Below are positions 16,601 to 23,652 of a DNA stretch of 40,591 nucleotides, piece after piece (within the stretch, counting starts at the first letter, position 1; each line of letters begins with the position of its first letter). This stretch comes from Desulfomicrobium sp. UBA5193. GTDB lineage: Bacteria > Desulfobacterota > Desulfovibrionia > Desulfovibrionales > Desulfomicrobiaceae. A model generated the notes under the pieces. It was not told the DNA's origin. It did not search any database and saw nothing but the letters and a program-made list of their open reading frames with translations. The DNA is taken from the NCBI GenBank assembly GCA_002412965.1, contig DHWB01000014.1, forward strand, positions 99,220-139,810. Direction: 5' to 3'. The position numbers and the translations under genes were made by a program.

Positions 16601-16795
16601 GGTGGTGATGAACCCGCGCACCAGCTCGGCGCTGGCGCCGACATAGGTCGTGGTCACGGTGACCATGGCATTGTCGCTGCGCGGATACTGGCGAACCGAA
16701 AGGGAAAAAATCGCCTGCAACCCGGCGAGGATGATGAGCAGGTTGATGACTAGGGCCAGAACCGGACGGCGTATGAAAATATCGGTGAATTTCAT
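13679..16795 (-). CDS. RND multidrug efflux pump, inner-membrane subunit (AcrB/MexF type)
   Basis: A 1038-residue proton-driven RND transporter, the normal length for the HAE1 group. It opens with FIRRPVLALVINLLIILAG, has a large periplasmic loop after the first membrane segment, the proton-relay segment VGLVVDDAIVVVENVERH near residue 400, a second periplasmic loop, and the late VGLVSKNGILIVEFANQL. With the membrane fusion protein encoded just upstream (43-base gap) it should form an efflux complex. No TolC-like outer-membrane gene lies in the window, so the channel is shared or encoded elsewhere. ATG 16795. The stop overlaps the start of the methyltransferase-like gene. Confidence 0.95.
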   Translation of the reverse strand: MKFTDIFIRRPVLALVINLLIILAGLQAIFSLSVRQYPRSDNAMVTVTTTYVGASAELVRGFITTPLERAIAAADGIDYIQSQSAQNLSTISVRLKINYDPIKALSEISAKVDQVRGDLPPEAEVPILNVESADSQFASAYLSFTSPDLEQNQITDYLMRVIQPRLSALSGVQRADILGARTFAMRIWLKPDRMAALNVTPAAVRQALAANNYLSALGQTKGELVQINLTADTDLRSADEFKQLAIREENGAVVRLGDIADVALGAEDYGAEVRFTGETAVFIGVWPLPNANSIDVIGLVRTEMEAIQSTLPSGMTGRIAYDATEYINSAIHEVLRTLGDTLLIVVIIIFLFMGSFRAVAIPVIAIPLSLIGAVFLMQVFGFTVNLLTLLAVVLSVGLVVDDAIVVVENVERHISEGQSPLDAAILGARELIGPLIAMTITLAAVYAPIGLQGGLTGSLFREFAFTLAGAVTISGIVALTLSPLMSAKLLKSGMEERGLAGRISRDFARLRRFYGRLLDGTLNARPAMYLIWIVISGLSVPMFIMSATELAPSEDQGVIFGILDASADSTLDQTSVYAAAANKVFMDTPEAQFTFQVTFPSSGFCGLVVSPWEQRERTVDEILPEVQAGLAAIPGIRMFPVTPPALPGGGDFPVEFILASTADQEEILNFARQIQVKAMQSGMFAFPPLIDVKIDQPQAELVIDRDKVAAMGLSLASVGGDVSAMLGGNYVNRFNIDGRSYKVIPQVQRIDRLTPDQLSNIHVTGPGGVLVPLSSVATIKETTVARSLNRFQQLNAVKISGVAVRPLDEALRFLEDEAIKILPKGYVLDYTGDSRQLRTEGNKFLTAFGLAVVLIFLVLAAQFNSFRDPFVILAGSVPLAVFGSLIFTFLKMPDPNVAFWTAGWTTTMNIYSQVGLVTLVGLVSKNGILIVEFANQLQKLGRSKREAVHEAALTRLRPILMTSGATIAGHFPLTLVTGAGAAARNSIGLVLVGGMAIGTLFTLFIIPSIYMLVARDHSHDREKDEIGRNLEGGDSLVK

Positions 16796-16838
16796 GGGGT
16801 GATCGCGTGAAAATGTTGCTCGAAGGTTTTGGCCCGCA

Positions 16839-17990
16839 TCAGGAATTTTCCGGCGTGGGCGCGATCTTGAATTCAGGGTTCAGGGCATTGTCCACGATCA
16901 CGGACTGGCCGTTGCGGTACTTGAAGACTCCGGTGCTGACGACGGTCTGTCCAGGCGCTACCCCTCGGGTCACGGTCACGAAATCACCGCGCCGCTCGCC
17001 CAGATTCACGAACTGCTGCCGCAGCACGAGGCCTTGCGTGCCGTTCCCTTCGGCCTGCTCGACCACAAAGACCGAATCACTGTATGCCGCGTACAACACT
17101 GCGGTGGCGGGAACGAGTGTCACGTCCTGTCTTGCGGGCAGGACCACTCCCGCGTTCACGAACATGCCGGGGCGCAGAATCTCTGCAGGGTTGTCGAAAA
17201 CGGCCTGCATGCGCACGGTGCGGGTCGCGCTGTCGGCCAAAGGCTCCATGGCCACGAGGCGGCCTTCCAGAGTCTGTCCGGGCAGAGCGTCGGAGGTCAC
17301 GCGGACGGTGTAACCGGTCCGCACCTGTCCAACCTGCTGCTGGGGCAGCACGAACTCGACGTAAACGGAGTCCAGCCGCTGCAGAGTGGCAACCTTGTCG
17401 GCATCCCCCAGATTCTGACCCAGATTCACATGGCGCAGGCCCAGGGTTCCGGCAAAGGGGGCGCGGATGGTTTTCTTGGCGATGACGGCCCGCAGCGCAT
17501 CCATTTGCGCCAGAATCTGACGGTGTTCGGCGAAAGCCACGTCATACTCGGATTTGGCGGTGGAGCGCTGAGCCAGAAGGGTCTCGAACCGCTTCAAGCT
17601 GATGCGGGCCAGATTTTCGCTGGCCTCCAAAGCGCGCAGCTGCGCGTTTTCCTGGGAGACATCCATCTGCACGAGCACTTCCCCGGCCGTGACACGGTTG
17701 CCAGAGTCAAAGGAGATGTGCACTACCTTGCCCGGAGTTTCGGCGGTCAGGGTCACGCCCTGCACGGGGGTGACCGAACCCACCGCGCGCAGAACCGTCT
17801 CCCAGGACGCGCTGGTGGCGTTGGCAGTGGAGATCACCGCCGGGGGCATGACAAAGGATTCGCCCTGGGCGATCATTTTCCTGATCTGCAGGGCTTTTAT
17901 GCCGACCAACGCGCCAGCCACGATTCCAACCAAGACAACGGCAAAAAGTATTTTTCTGAACATGGCGACCCGCATTTCAAGTTTCTGCAT
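16839..17990 (-). CDS. RND efflux membrane fusion protein (HlyD/AcrA family)
   Basis: A 383-residue periplasmic adaptor. A single N-terminal membrane anchor (about 10-30) is followed by the barrel-sandwich/lipoyl halves (AETPGKVVHISFDSGNRV and TIRAPFAGTLGLRHVNLGQN), an alpha-hairpin in between, then beta-barrel and membrane-proximal domains. There is no lipobox. ATG 17990 is chosen because AAGGGG lies five to six bases before it; the longer frame adds nine residues without support, and shorter starts at MRVAMF or MFRKI remain possible. First gene of the operon with the RND pump, methyltransferase-like protein and glycosyltransferase. Confidence 0.92.
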   Translation of the reverse strand: MQKLEMRVAMFRKILFAVVLVGIVAGALVGIKALQIRKMIAQGESFVMPPAVISTANATSASWETVLRAVGSVTPVQGVTLTAETPGKVVHISFDSGNRVTAGEVLVQMDVSQENAQLRALEASENLARISLKRFETLLAQRSTAKSEYDVAFAEHRQILAQMDALRAVIAKKTIRAPFAGTLGLRHVNLGQNLGDADKVATLQRLDSVYVEFVLPQQQVGQVRTGYTVRVTSDALPGQTLEGRLVAMEPLADSATRTVRMQAVFDNPAEILRPGMFVNAGVVLPARQDVTLVPATAVLYAAYSDSVFVVEQAEGNGTQGLVLRQQFVNLGERRGDFVTVTRGVAPGQTVVSTGVFKYRNGQSVIVDNALNPEFKIAPTPENS

Positions 17991-18163
17991 TGCGCCCCTT
18001 ATGGGCAATCCATGCATCTACATTCAAATAAGGACATCGTAAAGATCCGCAGCGACACTGTGACAGGTTCGCGACGCTGAGCTTGACAGTCCTCGGTCCT
18101 CGGGGAAAAGCTCAAGGAACAGCCGCAGTGCCGTCCCATACCCAACCCATCCAAGGAGGACCC

Positions 18164-18676
18164 ATGAAAAACACCGCCATCTTCCTTCTCCTGCTTCTGA
18201 CCGGTTGCGTGGGCATGCCGAAGAACGTCGAGCCCGTCAGGGGTTTCAGCCTGGAGCGATACCTGGGCAGTTGGTACGAGATCGCCAGACTGGACCATTC
18301 CTTCGAGCGGGGTCTGAGCCGCGTCACGGCCGAATACAGCCTGCGTGACGACGGCGGGGTCAGGGTCCTGAACCGGGGGTATTCGAGCACGGATGGAAAA
18401 TGGAAGGAGGCCGTCGGAAAGGGGTATTTCGTGCAGGAGCCGGACCTGGGGCATCTCAAGGTTTCCTTCTTCGGACCTTTCTACGGATCCTACGTCATCC
18501 TCGAACTCGACCGCGAAAACTACCAGTACGCCCTCGTCTGCGGACCCGACACGTCCTACCTGTGGATCCTGGCCAGAACACCGACAATGGACGAAGGGGT
18601 GAAGAGGGCCCTCGTCACCAAGGCCGCATCTCTGGGTTTCGACACAGGCGCGCTCATCTTCGTCGAACACGATTAA
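18164..18676 (+). CDS. blc: Blc-type outer-membrane lipocalin lipoprotein
   Basis: A 170-residue lipocalin. The signal sequence ends in lipobox LLTGC with C15 as lipidation site. The lipocalin hallmark LGSWYEIARLDHSFERGL follows near residue 35, and later VSFFGPFYGSYVILELD and LWILARTP match bacterial lipocalins closely. The family binds fatty acids or lysophospholipids at the outer membrane and responds to envelope stress. ATG 18164 has a very good ribosome binding site (AAGGAGGA); the frame upstream adds 27 unsupported residues. Divergent from the RND operon. Confidence 0.9.
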   Translation: MKNTAIFLLLLLTGCVGMPKNVEPVRGFSLERYLGSWYEIARLDHSFERGLSRVTAEYSLRDDGGVRVLNRGYSSTDGKWKEAVGKGYFVQEPDLGHLKVSFFGPFYGSYVILELDRENYQYALVCGPDTSYLWILARTPTMDEGVKRALVTKAASLGFDTGALIFVEHD

Positions 18677-18838
18677 AGGGCGGCCTGGAGACCGACCCCA
18701 TTCAAGCCCGTCTGAGCCCAGGCAATCCGCCCATTTTTCCAGTCGCGGATTTCAGGGCACGGCTTTACGCTCAGGTCAACGTGTCTTAAAAGGTTTGCTC
18801 GTGCATCCAACAATACAAGCCAACCGCGAGGTGCCATC

Positions 18839-19987
18839 ATGAGTGTACACGGTTTTACCGCCGAAGAGCTATTCGACCTGGTCACCGGGTCCGTGGACTT
18901 CCTGCTCCTGGACGTACGCAACCCCACGGAGTTCGCCCGCTTCAAGATAGAGGGGCCCCGCCCCATCGACATGGTCAATGTCCCCTACATGGACTTCATC
19001 GAGCATGAAGACGAGTCCGTGGCCAAGGTGCCGGGGGGCAAGCCCATCCGCGCCGTGTGCGCCAAGGAGGGCTCCTCGAAGTTCGTGGCCGAAATTCTCG
19101 CGGCGCGTGGCTACACGGACCTGGGGCACCTGCTCGGCGGCATCAAGGCCTGGGGCAACCTGCTCACACCCGTGCTCCTGCACGGCAAGGGCTACGAGCT
19201 CTATCAGTTTCGCCGGCCCGGCAAGGCTTCCTGCAGCTACGGCCTGATCTTCGGCGGGCAGATGATGCTCTTCGACCCGTCCAGGAACATCGAGTTCTAC
19301 CAGAAATTCGCGACCGACCACGGCGTGCGCATCGTCAAATCCTTCGAGACCCACAAGCAGGCCGACTACATCTCCGGCAGCCCAGCCCTGGCCAGGATGC
19401 ACGGCGTGGAGATGCTCGGCAACGAGGCCGACTTCGGCGGCGCGGCCTTCCCCTTCACCCCGGTCAAGGACGGCGAGGTCTTCCGCCTAGCCGGCGGCGG
19501 CCCCGAAGTGAAATCGCTGCACACCCCCGGACATACACCCGGAAGCACCTGCTACCTGATCGACGGCAAATACCTGGTCTCCGGCGACACGGTCTTCATC
19601 GAATCCGTGGGACGACCCGACCTGGGCGGCCAGGCCGAGGCCTGGTCACGGCACCTGTTCCGAACCTTGCAGACCGTCATCAAGCACCTCCCGCCGGCCA
19701 CGCAGATCCTGCCGGCCCACTGGATGGACTGGAGCGAAGCGCGGCCCGACCTGGCCTTCGCCGCCAGCCTGGACGCCATAATCAAGCGCAACCTGGACAT
19801 CTTCTCCATGCACGGCGAGGAGAACTTCTACAGGTTCATCAAGGACAACATGCGCCCCCAACCGCCCGAATACGCCATCATTCGCGAGATCAACGCGGGG
19901 CTGCGGGAGGAGACGGACGAAAAGCAGGAGATCCTCGACCTGGGCAAGAACGAGTGCGCCGCCAGCGCACGTGCGGCGGCGTCCTGA
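18839..19987 (+). CDS. Rhodanese - metallo-beta-lactamase fusion (ETHE1-like)
   Basis: A 382-residue two-domain cytoplasmic protein. The N-terminal rhodanese domain (about 1-115) keeps the active-site Cys, C74 in RAVCAKEGSS, so it can carry sulfane sulfur. The metallo-beta-lactamase domain (about 125-340) is of the ETHE1/glyoxalase II type, but the usual HxHxDH motif is H172-K-Q174-A-D176-Y177. It retains H172, H232 (PGHTPGS), D250 (SGDTVF) and H294 (PAHW). H172, H232 and D250 align with the three iron ligands of human ETHE1 (H79, H135, D154), whereas metal-2 ligands are lost. In described persulfide dioxygenase-rhodanese fusions the dioxygenase part comes first; here the order is reversed. 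It converges on the FadL/Hdr/TusA/DsrE2 genes. Oxygen-dependent chemistry is doubtful in an anaerobe; a sulfur transferase or hydrolase role is possible. Confidence 0.85.
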   Translation: MSVHGFTAEELFDLVTGSVDFLLLDVRNPTEFARFKIEGPRPIDMVNVPYMDFIEHEDESVAKVPGGKPIRAVCAKEGSSKFVAEILAARGYTDLGHLLGGIKAWGNLLTPVLLHGKGYELYQFRRPGKASCSYGLIFGGQMMLFDPSRNIEFYQKFATDHGVRIVKSFETHKQADYISGSPALARMHGVEMLGNEADFGGAAFPFTPVKDGEVFRLAGGGPEVKSLHTPGHTPGSTCYLIDGKYLVSGDTVFIESVGRPDLGGQAEAWSRHLFRTLQTVIKHLPPATQILPAHWMDWSEARPDLAFAASLDAIIKRNLDIFSMHGEENFYRFIKDNMRPQPPEYAIIREINAGLREETDEKQEILDLGKNECAASARAAAS

Positions 19988-19994
19988 GAAGAGA

Positions 19995-20029
19995 GCCTCC
20001 GGCGGGCAGGGGGCGCAGCCCCTGCACCC
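19995..20029 (-). repeat. GC-rich palindromic intergenic repeat, copy 3 (inverted)
   Basis: Read on the minus strand it is GGGTGCAGGGG-CTGCG-CCCCCTGCCCGCCGGAGGC, the same unit as the two copies before codA. It starts eight bases after the rhodanese-MBL stop. Confidence 0.75.
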
Positions 20030-20044
20030 ATTTGTTGATCGTAG

Positions 20045-20078
20045 AAACGGGAGGGCGGATGATTCCGCCCTCCCGTTT
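20045..20078. terminator. Bidirectional terminator between convergent genes
   Basis: AAACGGGAGGGCGGA (20045-20059) pairs perfectly over 15 bases with TCCGCCCTCCCGTTT (20064-20078), with a TGAT loop. Its A/T ends allow it to serve both the plus-strand rhodanese-MBL gene and the minus-strand fadL-like gene. Confidence 0.85.
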
Positions 20079-20114
20079 GTTGCAAGAGCCCTAAAGAAGT
20101 GCGTGGCAACCGGG

Positions 20115-21314
20115 CTAAAAACGGTACGACAGCCCCAGGTCGATGGAATATTCCGACAGCGAGGTTTCGTAGTCGCTGATCCCCTGGCTGGTGTTCGACC
20201 CGGACATGGTCACCTCGGGCGCGTACATGCCGCCCAGGTTGAGCCAGAGATTTTCCATGGGCGACCAGCCCACGCCCGCCGTGAAATGGTGCTCGACCAG
20301 CGCCGGGAAGGCGATGTTCTCGAAGGCCTGCTCCTCGTTCAGGGGGGCCTTGCCGTAATTGTAGCCGGCACGGAGCTTCCACTGCTCCGGCACCAGATCG
20401 TACTCCGCGCCCACGGCGAAAACCACCTGATCATCCCAGTTCATGTTGAAGAGCTGAAAGTCCGGAGTGGCCTCGTGCTTCGGCATGTGCGGCTTGTTCC
20501 GGCCCATGGTCTGTGTCCAGTTGATCCATTTCAGGTCCAGGGCAAGGCGCAGGCGATCCGTCGGGCGGTAGCCCAGGCCGAAGATCAGCTGCTGGGGCAG
20601 CCCCAGGTCCAGCTTGTCCTCGCCCACGGGCGTCTCGAACTCGAAGTCTTCGAACCACTCCTGGCTGATGTACGCCAGCGAAAGGGACCACTCCTGCGAG
20701 GGGCGCAGGTACGCGCCGAGCTGAAACCCGTAGCCGAAGCTCACGTCATGGGAGTGCTCCAATCCGCCGCCGGCCTCGTAGCCCATCACGGCCCGGTCGA
20801 GGTTCACGGCCGCGCCCACCGAGAATGTGTCGCTGATCCGGTAGGACAGGGCCGGCACCACCTTCATCATCTCGAAGCTGGTGTAGACTTTCGAACCGTA
20901 GAGGCCCGTTCCGTAATCCACGCCCATGCCGGCCGCACCGAAAGCGGCCAGGCCCAGGCTCAGTCGGTCCGAAACGGGGAAGACGAATCCCAGCGACGGG
21001 ATGGTCGATGACGGGTAGCTGCTCGATTTGTCCGACTTGCCGACATAGAAATCCGTGGCTTCGTACTCAGAGGACGGAGCGAAATGCGTCACGCCCAGAT
21101 CGATCATGGTCGGCAGCTCAGCCATGGCCGCCGGGTTCACGGTGATGACGAAGGAATCCAGGGGCAGGGCTGAACCCGCTCCGCCCATGGACCGCTGCAC
21201 CGGGCCGATGCCGATCAGCTGCATGCCGTTGGTGGCAAAGGCCGCGCCCGAAAACGCGGCGACCAGGGCCATCGCCGCGAGGAACCCTCTCAGCGCCTTA
21301 GCTCTGCTTCCCAT
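20115..21314 (-). CDS. FadL/TodX/OmpP1-type outer-membrane channel
   Basis: A 399-residue outer-membrane beta-barrel of the FadL family, which passes hydrophobic molecules (fatty acids, aromatics) across the outer membrane. Seen: a signal peptide (about 1-27, ending AFA), the FadL N-terminal hatch pattern NGMQLIGIGPVQRSMGGAG, the NPAAMAEL motif (NPA), alternating beta-strand sequence throughout, and the terminal YRF with a final aromatic residue, the usual outer-membrane insertion signal. ATG 21314 follows GGAGGGAGG directly. It is the last gene of the minus-strand series, 29 bases behind the Fe-S protein gene. In this context the cargo might be a hydrophobic sulfur species rather than a fatty acid; that is inference. 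Confidence 0.88.
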   Translation of the reverse strand: MGSRAKALRGFLAAMALVAAFSGAAFATNGMQLIGIGPVQRSMGGAGSALPLDSFVITVNPAAMAELPTMIDLGVTHFAPSSEYEATDFYVGKSDKSSSYPSSTIPSLGFVFPVSDRLSLGLAAFGAAGMGVDYGTGLYGSKVYTSFEMMKVVPALSYRISDTFSVGAAVNLDRAVMGYEAGGGLEHSHDVSFGYGFQLGAYLRPSQEWSLSLAYISQEWFEDFEFETPVGEDKLDLGLPQQLIFGLGYRPTDRLRLALDLKWINWTQTMGRNKPHMPKHEATPDFQLFNMNWDDQVVFAVGAEYDLVPEQWKLRAGYNYGKAPLNEEQAFENIAFPALVEHHFTAGVGWSPMENLWLNLGGMYAPEVTMSGSNTSQGISDYETSLSEYSIDLGLSYRF

Positions 21315-21343
21315 CCTCCCTCCTTGTTCCGCATCGCGAATGA

Positions 21344-22612
21344 TTATTCCACCAGTGCGTCGGCCACCATGGACGACAGGAACTGGACATCCAGGCCTAG
21401 TTTGTAATGGGTATTGATGTTCCCGAGTTGCGTATGGCAGTTTTCGCAGGCGGTGACCAGTATGCCGCCGTCGCCCGGCGCGCATTTTCCGAATTCGGCG
21501 ATCTGGTCCGCCTTGATCCGGCTCGACTTCATCCGAAAATCGAACGTCTCCTCGCCCAGGGCCACCAGGCCGCCACCGCCGCCGCAACACCAGTTGTAAT
21601 TCGGCTCGGGCGATATCTCCCGGTAATCGGCGCACAGCGTCCTCAGGATGAAGCGGGGCTCGTCCATGACCCCGCCGTTGCGCGCGATCTGGCAGGGGTC
21701 GTGGTACATGACCGGCCGGGTGATGCCCTTGGCGCGGACCTTGATCCGCCCTTCCCGGATGTAGCGGGCGTGCACCTCGGTGATGGACGACACCCTGAAC
21801 GGCTGCGCGCCCGAAAGCTGCTTCATGACGCGGTAGGCCGTGCCGCATTCGCAGATGACGACTTCCCTGACCTTGAGACGCAGGGCTTCGTTCACGATGC
21901 GCTCCAGGATGAGCTTCGTCTTGTTGGGGTCGCCGACGAAGGCGCCGAAGTTGACCGCCTCGAAGAAGCTGAGCGTCCAGTTCTCACGGGCTGCATTGAA
22001 GACCGCGGCGGCGGGGATGATGGAATGGGCGCCGGCCAGGGCCACGTAGAGCATGTCCGCGCCCTCGACCTCGGTCGGAATGGGATGCGCGGCCTCGCTC
22101 TTCCAGCGCTCCAGAACCTTGACCTCCAGGCGCCTGATCCCGTCCAGAAAGCGGGGCTTGAAGGCGTCCACGTTCTGCCCCTTGGCCACGGACATGTCGG
22201 CCAACATGGTCAGGGTTTCGGGCTCGGCGCTGGCGCCGATGAGAAGCAGCTTGGCGATGGACACGATCTGCTGGGTGTCGATGCCGAAAGGGCAATAGAG
22301 CATGCAGCGGCGGCAGCCCGTGCAGGTGTAGGCAGCCTCTTTGAGTTCCTCGATGGCCGTGTCGTCCAGAGCCTTGGCCTGCCCCCAGCCGGGCAGGATG
22401 CGCCCCTGGGCCTTGAAGTATTTTCTGTAAATGCGGCGCACCACTTCGGCCCGGTGCGCCGGCGAGTACCGGGGCAGAGGCATGGACGCATGGGCGTGGC
22501 AGGCCGGGGTGCAGAGCCCGCAGCGCGAGCAGGTTTCGAGGTAGACTTCCATGGCCCTGGTCAGCTTGCCTTCGAAGAGCGCCAGAAGTTTCGAACGCGC
22601 GGATTCGTCCAT
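21344..22612 (-). CDS. DsrK/TmcB/HdrD-like Fe-S electron-transfer protein
   Basis: A 422-residue cytoplasmic Fe-S protein. Two [4Fe-4S] ferredoxin motifs: C28-x2-C31-x2-C34-x3-C38 and C97-x2-C100-x2-C103-x3-C107. The C-terminal CCG set is complete (HDPCQ, then WCCGGGGG, then ACENC), and an earlier CECGTAYR is a degenerate first set; this one-complete-set layout is that of DsrK and TmcB. In those complexes the protein couples a membrane cytochrome b to a soluble thiol/disulfide partner. It starts two bases after the stop of a NarI/DsrM-like gene with GGAGG embedded in that gene, so the two form a membrane module. Proximity to TusA and DsrE2 suggests a sulfane-sulfur or trisulfide partner such as DsrC. 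Confidence 0.85.
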   Translation of the reverse strand: MDESARSKLLALFEGKLTRAMEVYLETCSRCGLCTPACHAHASMPLPRYSPAHRAEVVRRIYRKYFKAQGRILPGWGQAKALDDTAIEELKEAAYTCTGCRRCMLYCPFGIDTQQIVSIAKLLLIGASAEPETLTMLADMSVAKGQNVDAFKPRFLDGIRRLEVKVLERWKSEAAHPIPTEVEGADMLYVALAGAHSIIPAAAVFNAARENWTLSFFEAVNFGAFVGDPNKTKLILERIVNEALRLKVREVVICECGTAYRVMKQLSGAQPFRVSSITEVHARYIREGRIKVRAKGITRPVMYHDPCQIARNGGVMDEPRFILRTLCADYREISPEPNYNWCCGGGGGLVALGEETFDFRMKSSRIKADQIAEFGKCAPGDGGILVTACENCHTQLGNINTHYKLGLDVQFLSSMVADALVE

Positions 22613-22614
22613 GT

Positions 22615-23322
22615 CTACCTCCGCCGCATCATGTTGGCCGGGATGCTGAGCACGGCATGCATCATCTTGGAAAACGGGAAAACGGCGATGAAGATATTGG
22701 CGAAGAACACGTGCAGGGTCAGCAGGAAGGCGTGTCCCGAGCCCGTCACGGGATCCACGGACGGGGCGAAACGGAGCAGGCTCATGAGATACTCGCGGTA
22801 TTCGGACACTCCCAGCCCGTCGAAGCCGTAAAGACGCCGGGCCAGGTGCATCTGCGACCCGAAGACGACGGCCAGCAGGAGCACGAGGAGCAGGACGTAA
22901 TCCTCGGGCACGGACAGATCCTTGGCCGGAGGCACGAACCGCCGCAGGAGAAGGAATGCCAGACAGACAAAATTGACTCCACCGAGATAGCCCGCGCCGA
23001 GGAAAATCTCATGCGTCCAGACCTGCAGCCAGGGCATGGGAGCGAACAGCTCCAGGTGACCCAGGATCAGGAGCGCGATGGACCCGTGCAGCAGCATGAG
23101 AAACACCCACAGGATGGGGTTGTGCCTGCGGACCATGGGCATGAGGAAGGCGTCGTGCAGGGCGTGGAGCCAAGCGGGCCGGCGCTCGGGGTAGATTTTC
23201 AGGGTCGGCGCGAAGGCCGGTCGGCGCGTGATTCCCCACACACGCCAGACCACTCCCGCCAGAAACGTGAAGACAGCCCCGTAGACCATGGGCACCAGCA
23301 CAACATAGGTCAGCGTTTCCAT
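22615..23322 (-). CDS. NarI/DsrM/TmcC-like membrane cytochrome b subunit
   Basis: A 235-residue inner-membrane protein with five hydrophobic segments (about 3-27, 66-91, 100-122, 132-153 and 195-220). His residues lie within or beside them (LLHGSIALLILGHLELF, THEIFLG, GHAFLLTLHVF), as expected for heme b ligands of the nitrate-reductase gamma family and the related DsrM/TmcC. It probably exchanges electrons with menaquinol and passes them to or from the Fe-S protein encoded immediately downstream. ATG 23322 follows GGGGGACGAT; the longer frame begins inside the upstream terminator. A GC-rich hairpin just before the ribosome binding site (about 23330-23350) may tune translation. Confidence 0.82.
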   Translation of the reverse strand: METLTYVVLVPMVYGAVFTFLAGVVWRVWGITRRPAFAPTLKIYPERRPAWLHALHDAFLMPMVRRHNPILWVFLMLLHGSIALLILGHLELFAPMPWLQVWTHEIFLGAGYLGGVNFVCLAFLLLRRFVPPAKDLSVPEDYVLLLVLLLAVVFGSQMHLARRLYGFDGLGVSEYREYLMSLLRFAPSVDPVTGSGHAFLLTLHVFFANIFIAVFPFSKMMHAVLSIPANMMRRR

Positions 23323-23359
23323 ATCGTCCCCCGCGCGCCGCCTTCCGGCGCGCCAAGCG

Positions 23360-23385
23360 AAAAAAGCCCGGGACACTTCCCGGGC
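23360..23385 (-). terminator. Intrinsic terminator between tusA and the cytochrome b gene
   Basis: On the minus strand GCCCGGGA pairs with TCCCGGGC (23366-23373 and 23378-23385 on plus) and runs into six T (plus A 23360-23365). Transcripts from marR/dsrE2/tusA should stop largely here, leaving lower read-through into the membrane module. Confidence 0.82.
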
Positions 23386-23391
23386 CTGGCC

Positions 23392-23631
23392 TCACGCCGA
23401 GCGCTTGACGAAAAACGTCGCGCCGTCCGCGCTCTCCTCGATCTTGACGATCTCGTTCCCGCTGGACTGGGCCCAGGCCGGAAAATCGGACAGGGCGCCG
23501 GGGTCCGTGGTCCGGGCCTCGATGATCTCGCCGACCTCGACAGTCTTGATCTCCTTGCTGATCTTCACCACGGGCATGGGACAGGGCAGCCCGCTCAAAT
23601 CGATCTTCTTGGTGACAGTGATCCCGCTCAT
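23392..23631 (-). CDS. tusA: TusA-family sulfur carrier
   Basis: A 79-residue sulfur-carrier protein of the SirA/TusA/YeeD family. The conserved CPxP motif is C17-P-M-P in LSGLPCPMPVVK; C17 carries persulfide sulfur. ATG 23631 is selected because AAGGAG lies seven bases before it; a longer frame starts six codons earlier, upstream of that site. It starts 21 bases behind dsrE2 on the same strand. tusA-dsrE2 pairs are established in sulfur-oxidising bacteria, where TusA delivers sulfane sulfur to Dsr or sHdr enzymes; here the same pair lies beside Hdr/Dsr-like membrane electron carriers of a presumed reducer. Confidence 0.93.
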   Translation of the reverse strand: MSGITVTKKIDLSGLPCPMPVVKISKEIKTVEVGEIIEARTTDPGALSDFPAWAQSSGNEIVKIEESADGATFFVKRSA

Positions 23632-23652
23632 TATCATACTCCTTTGCATCGG

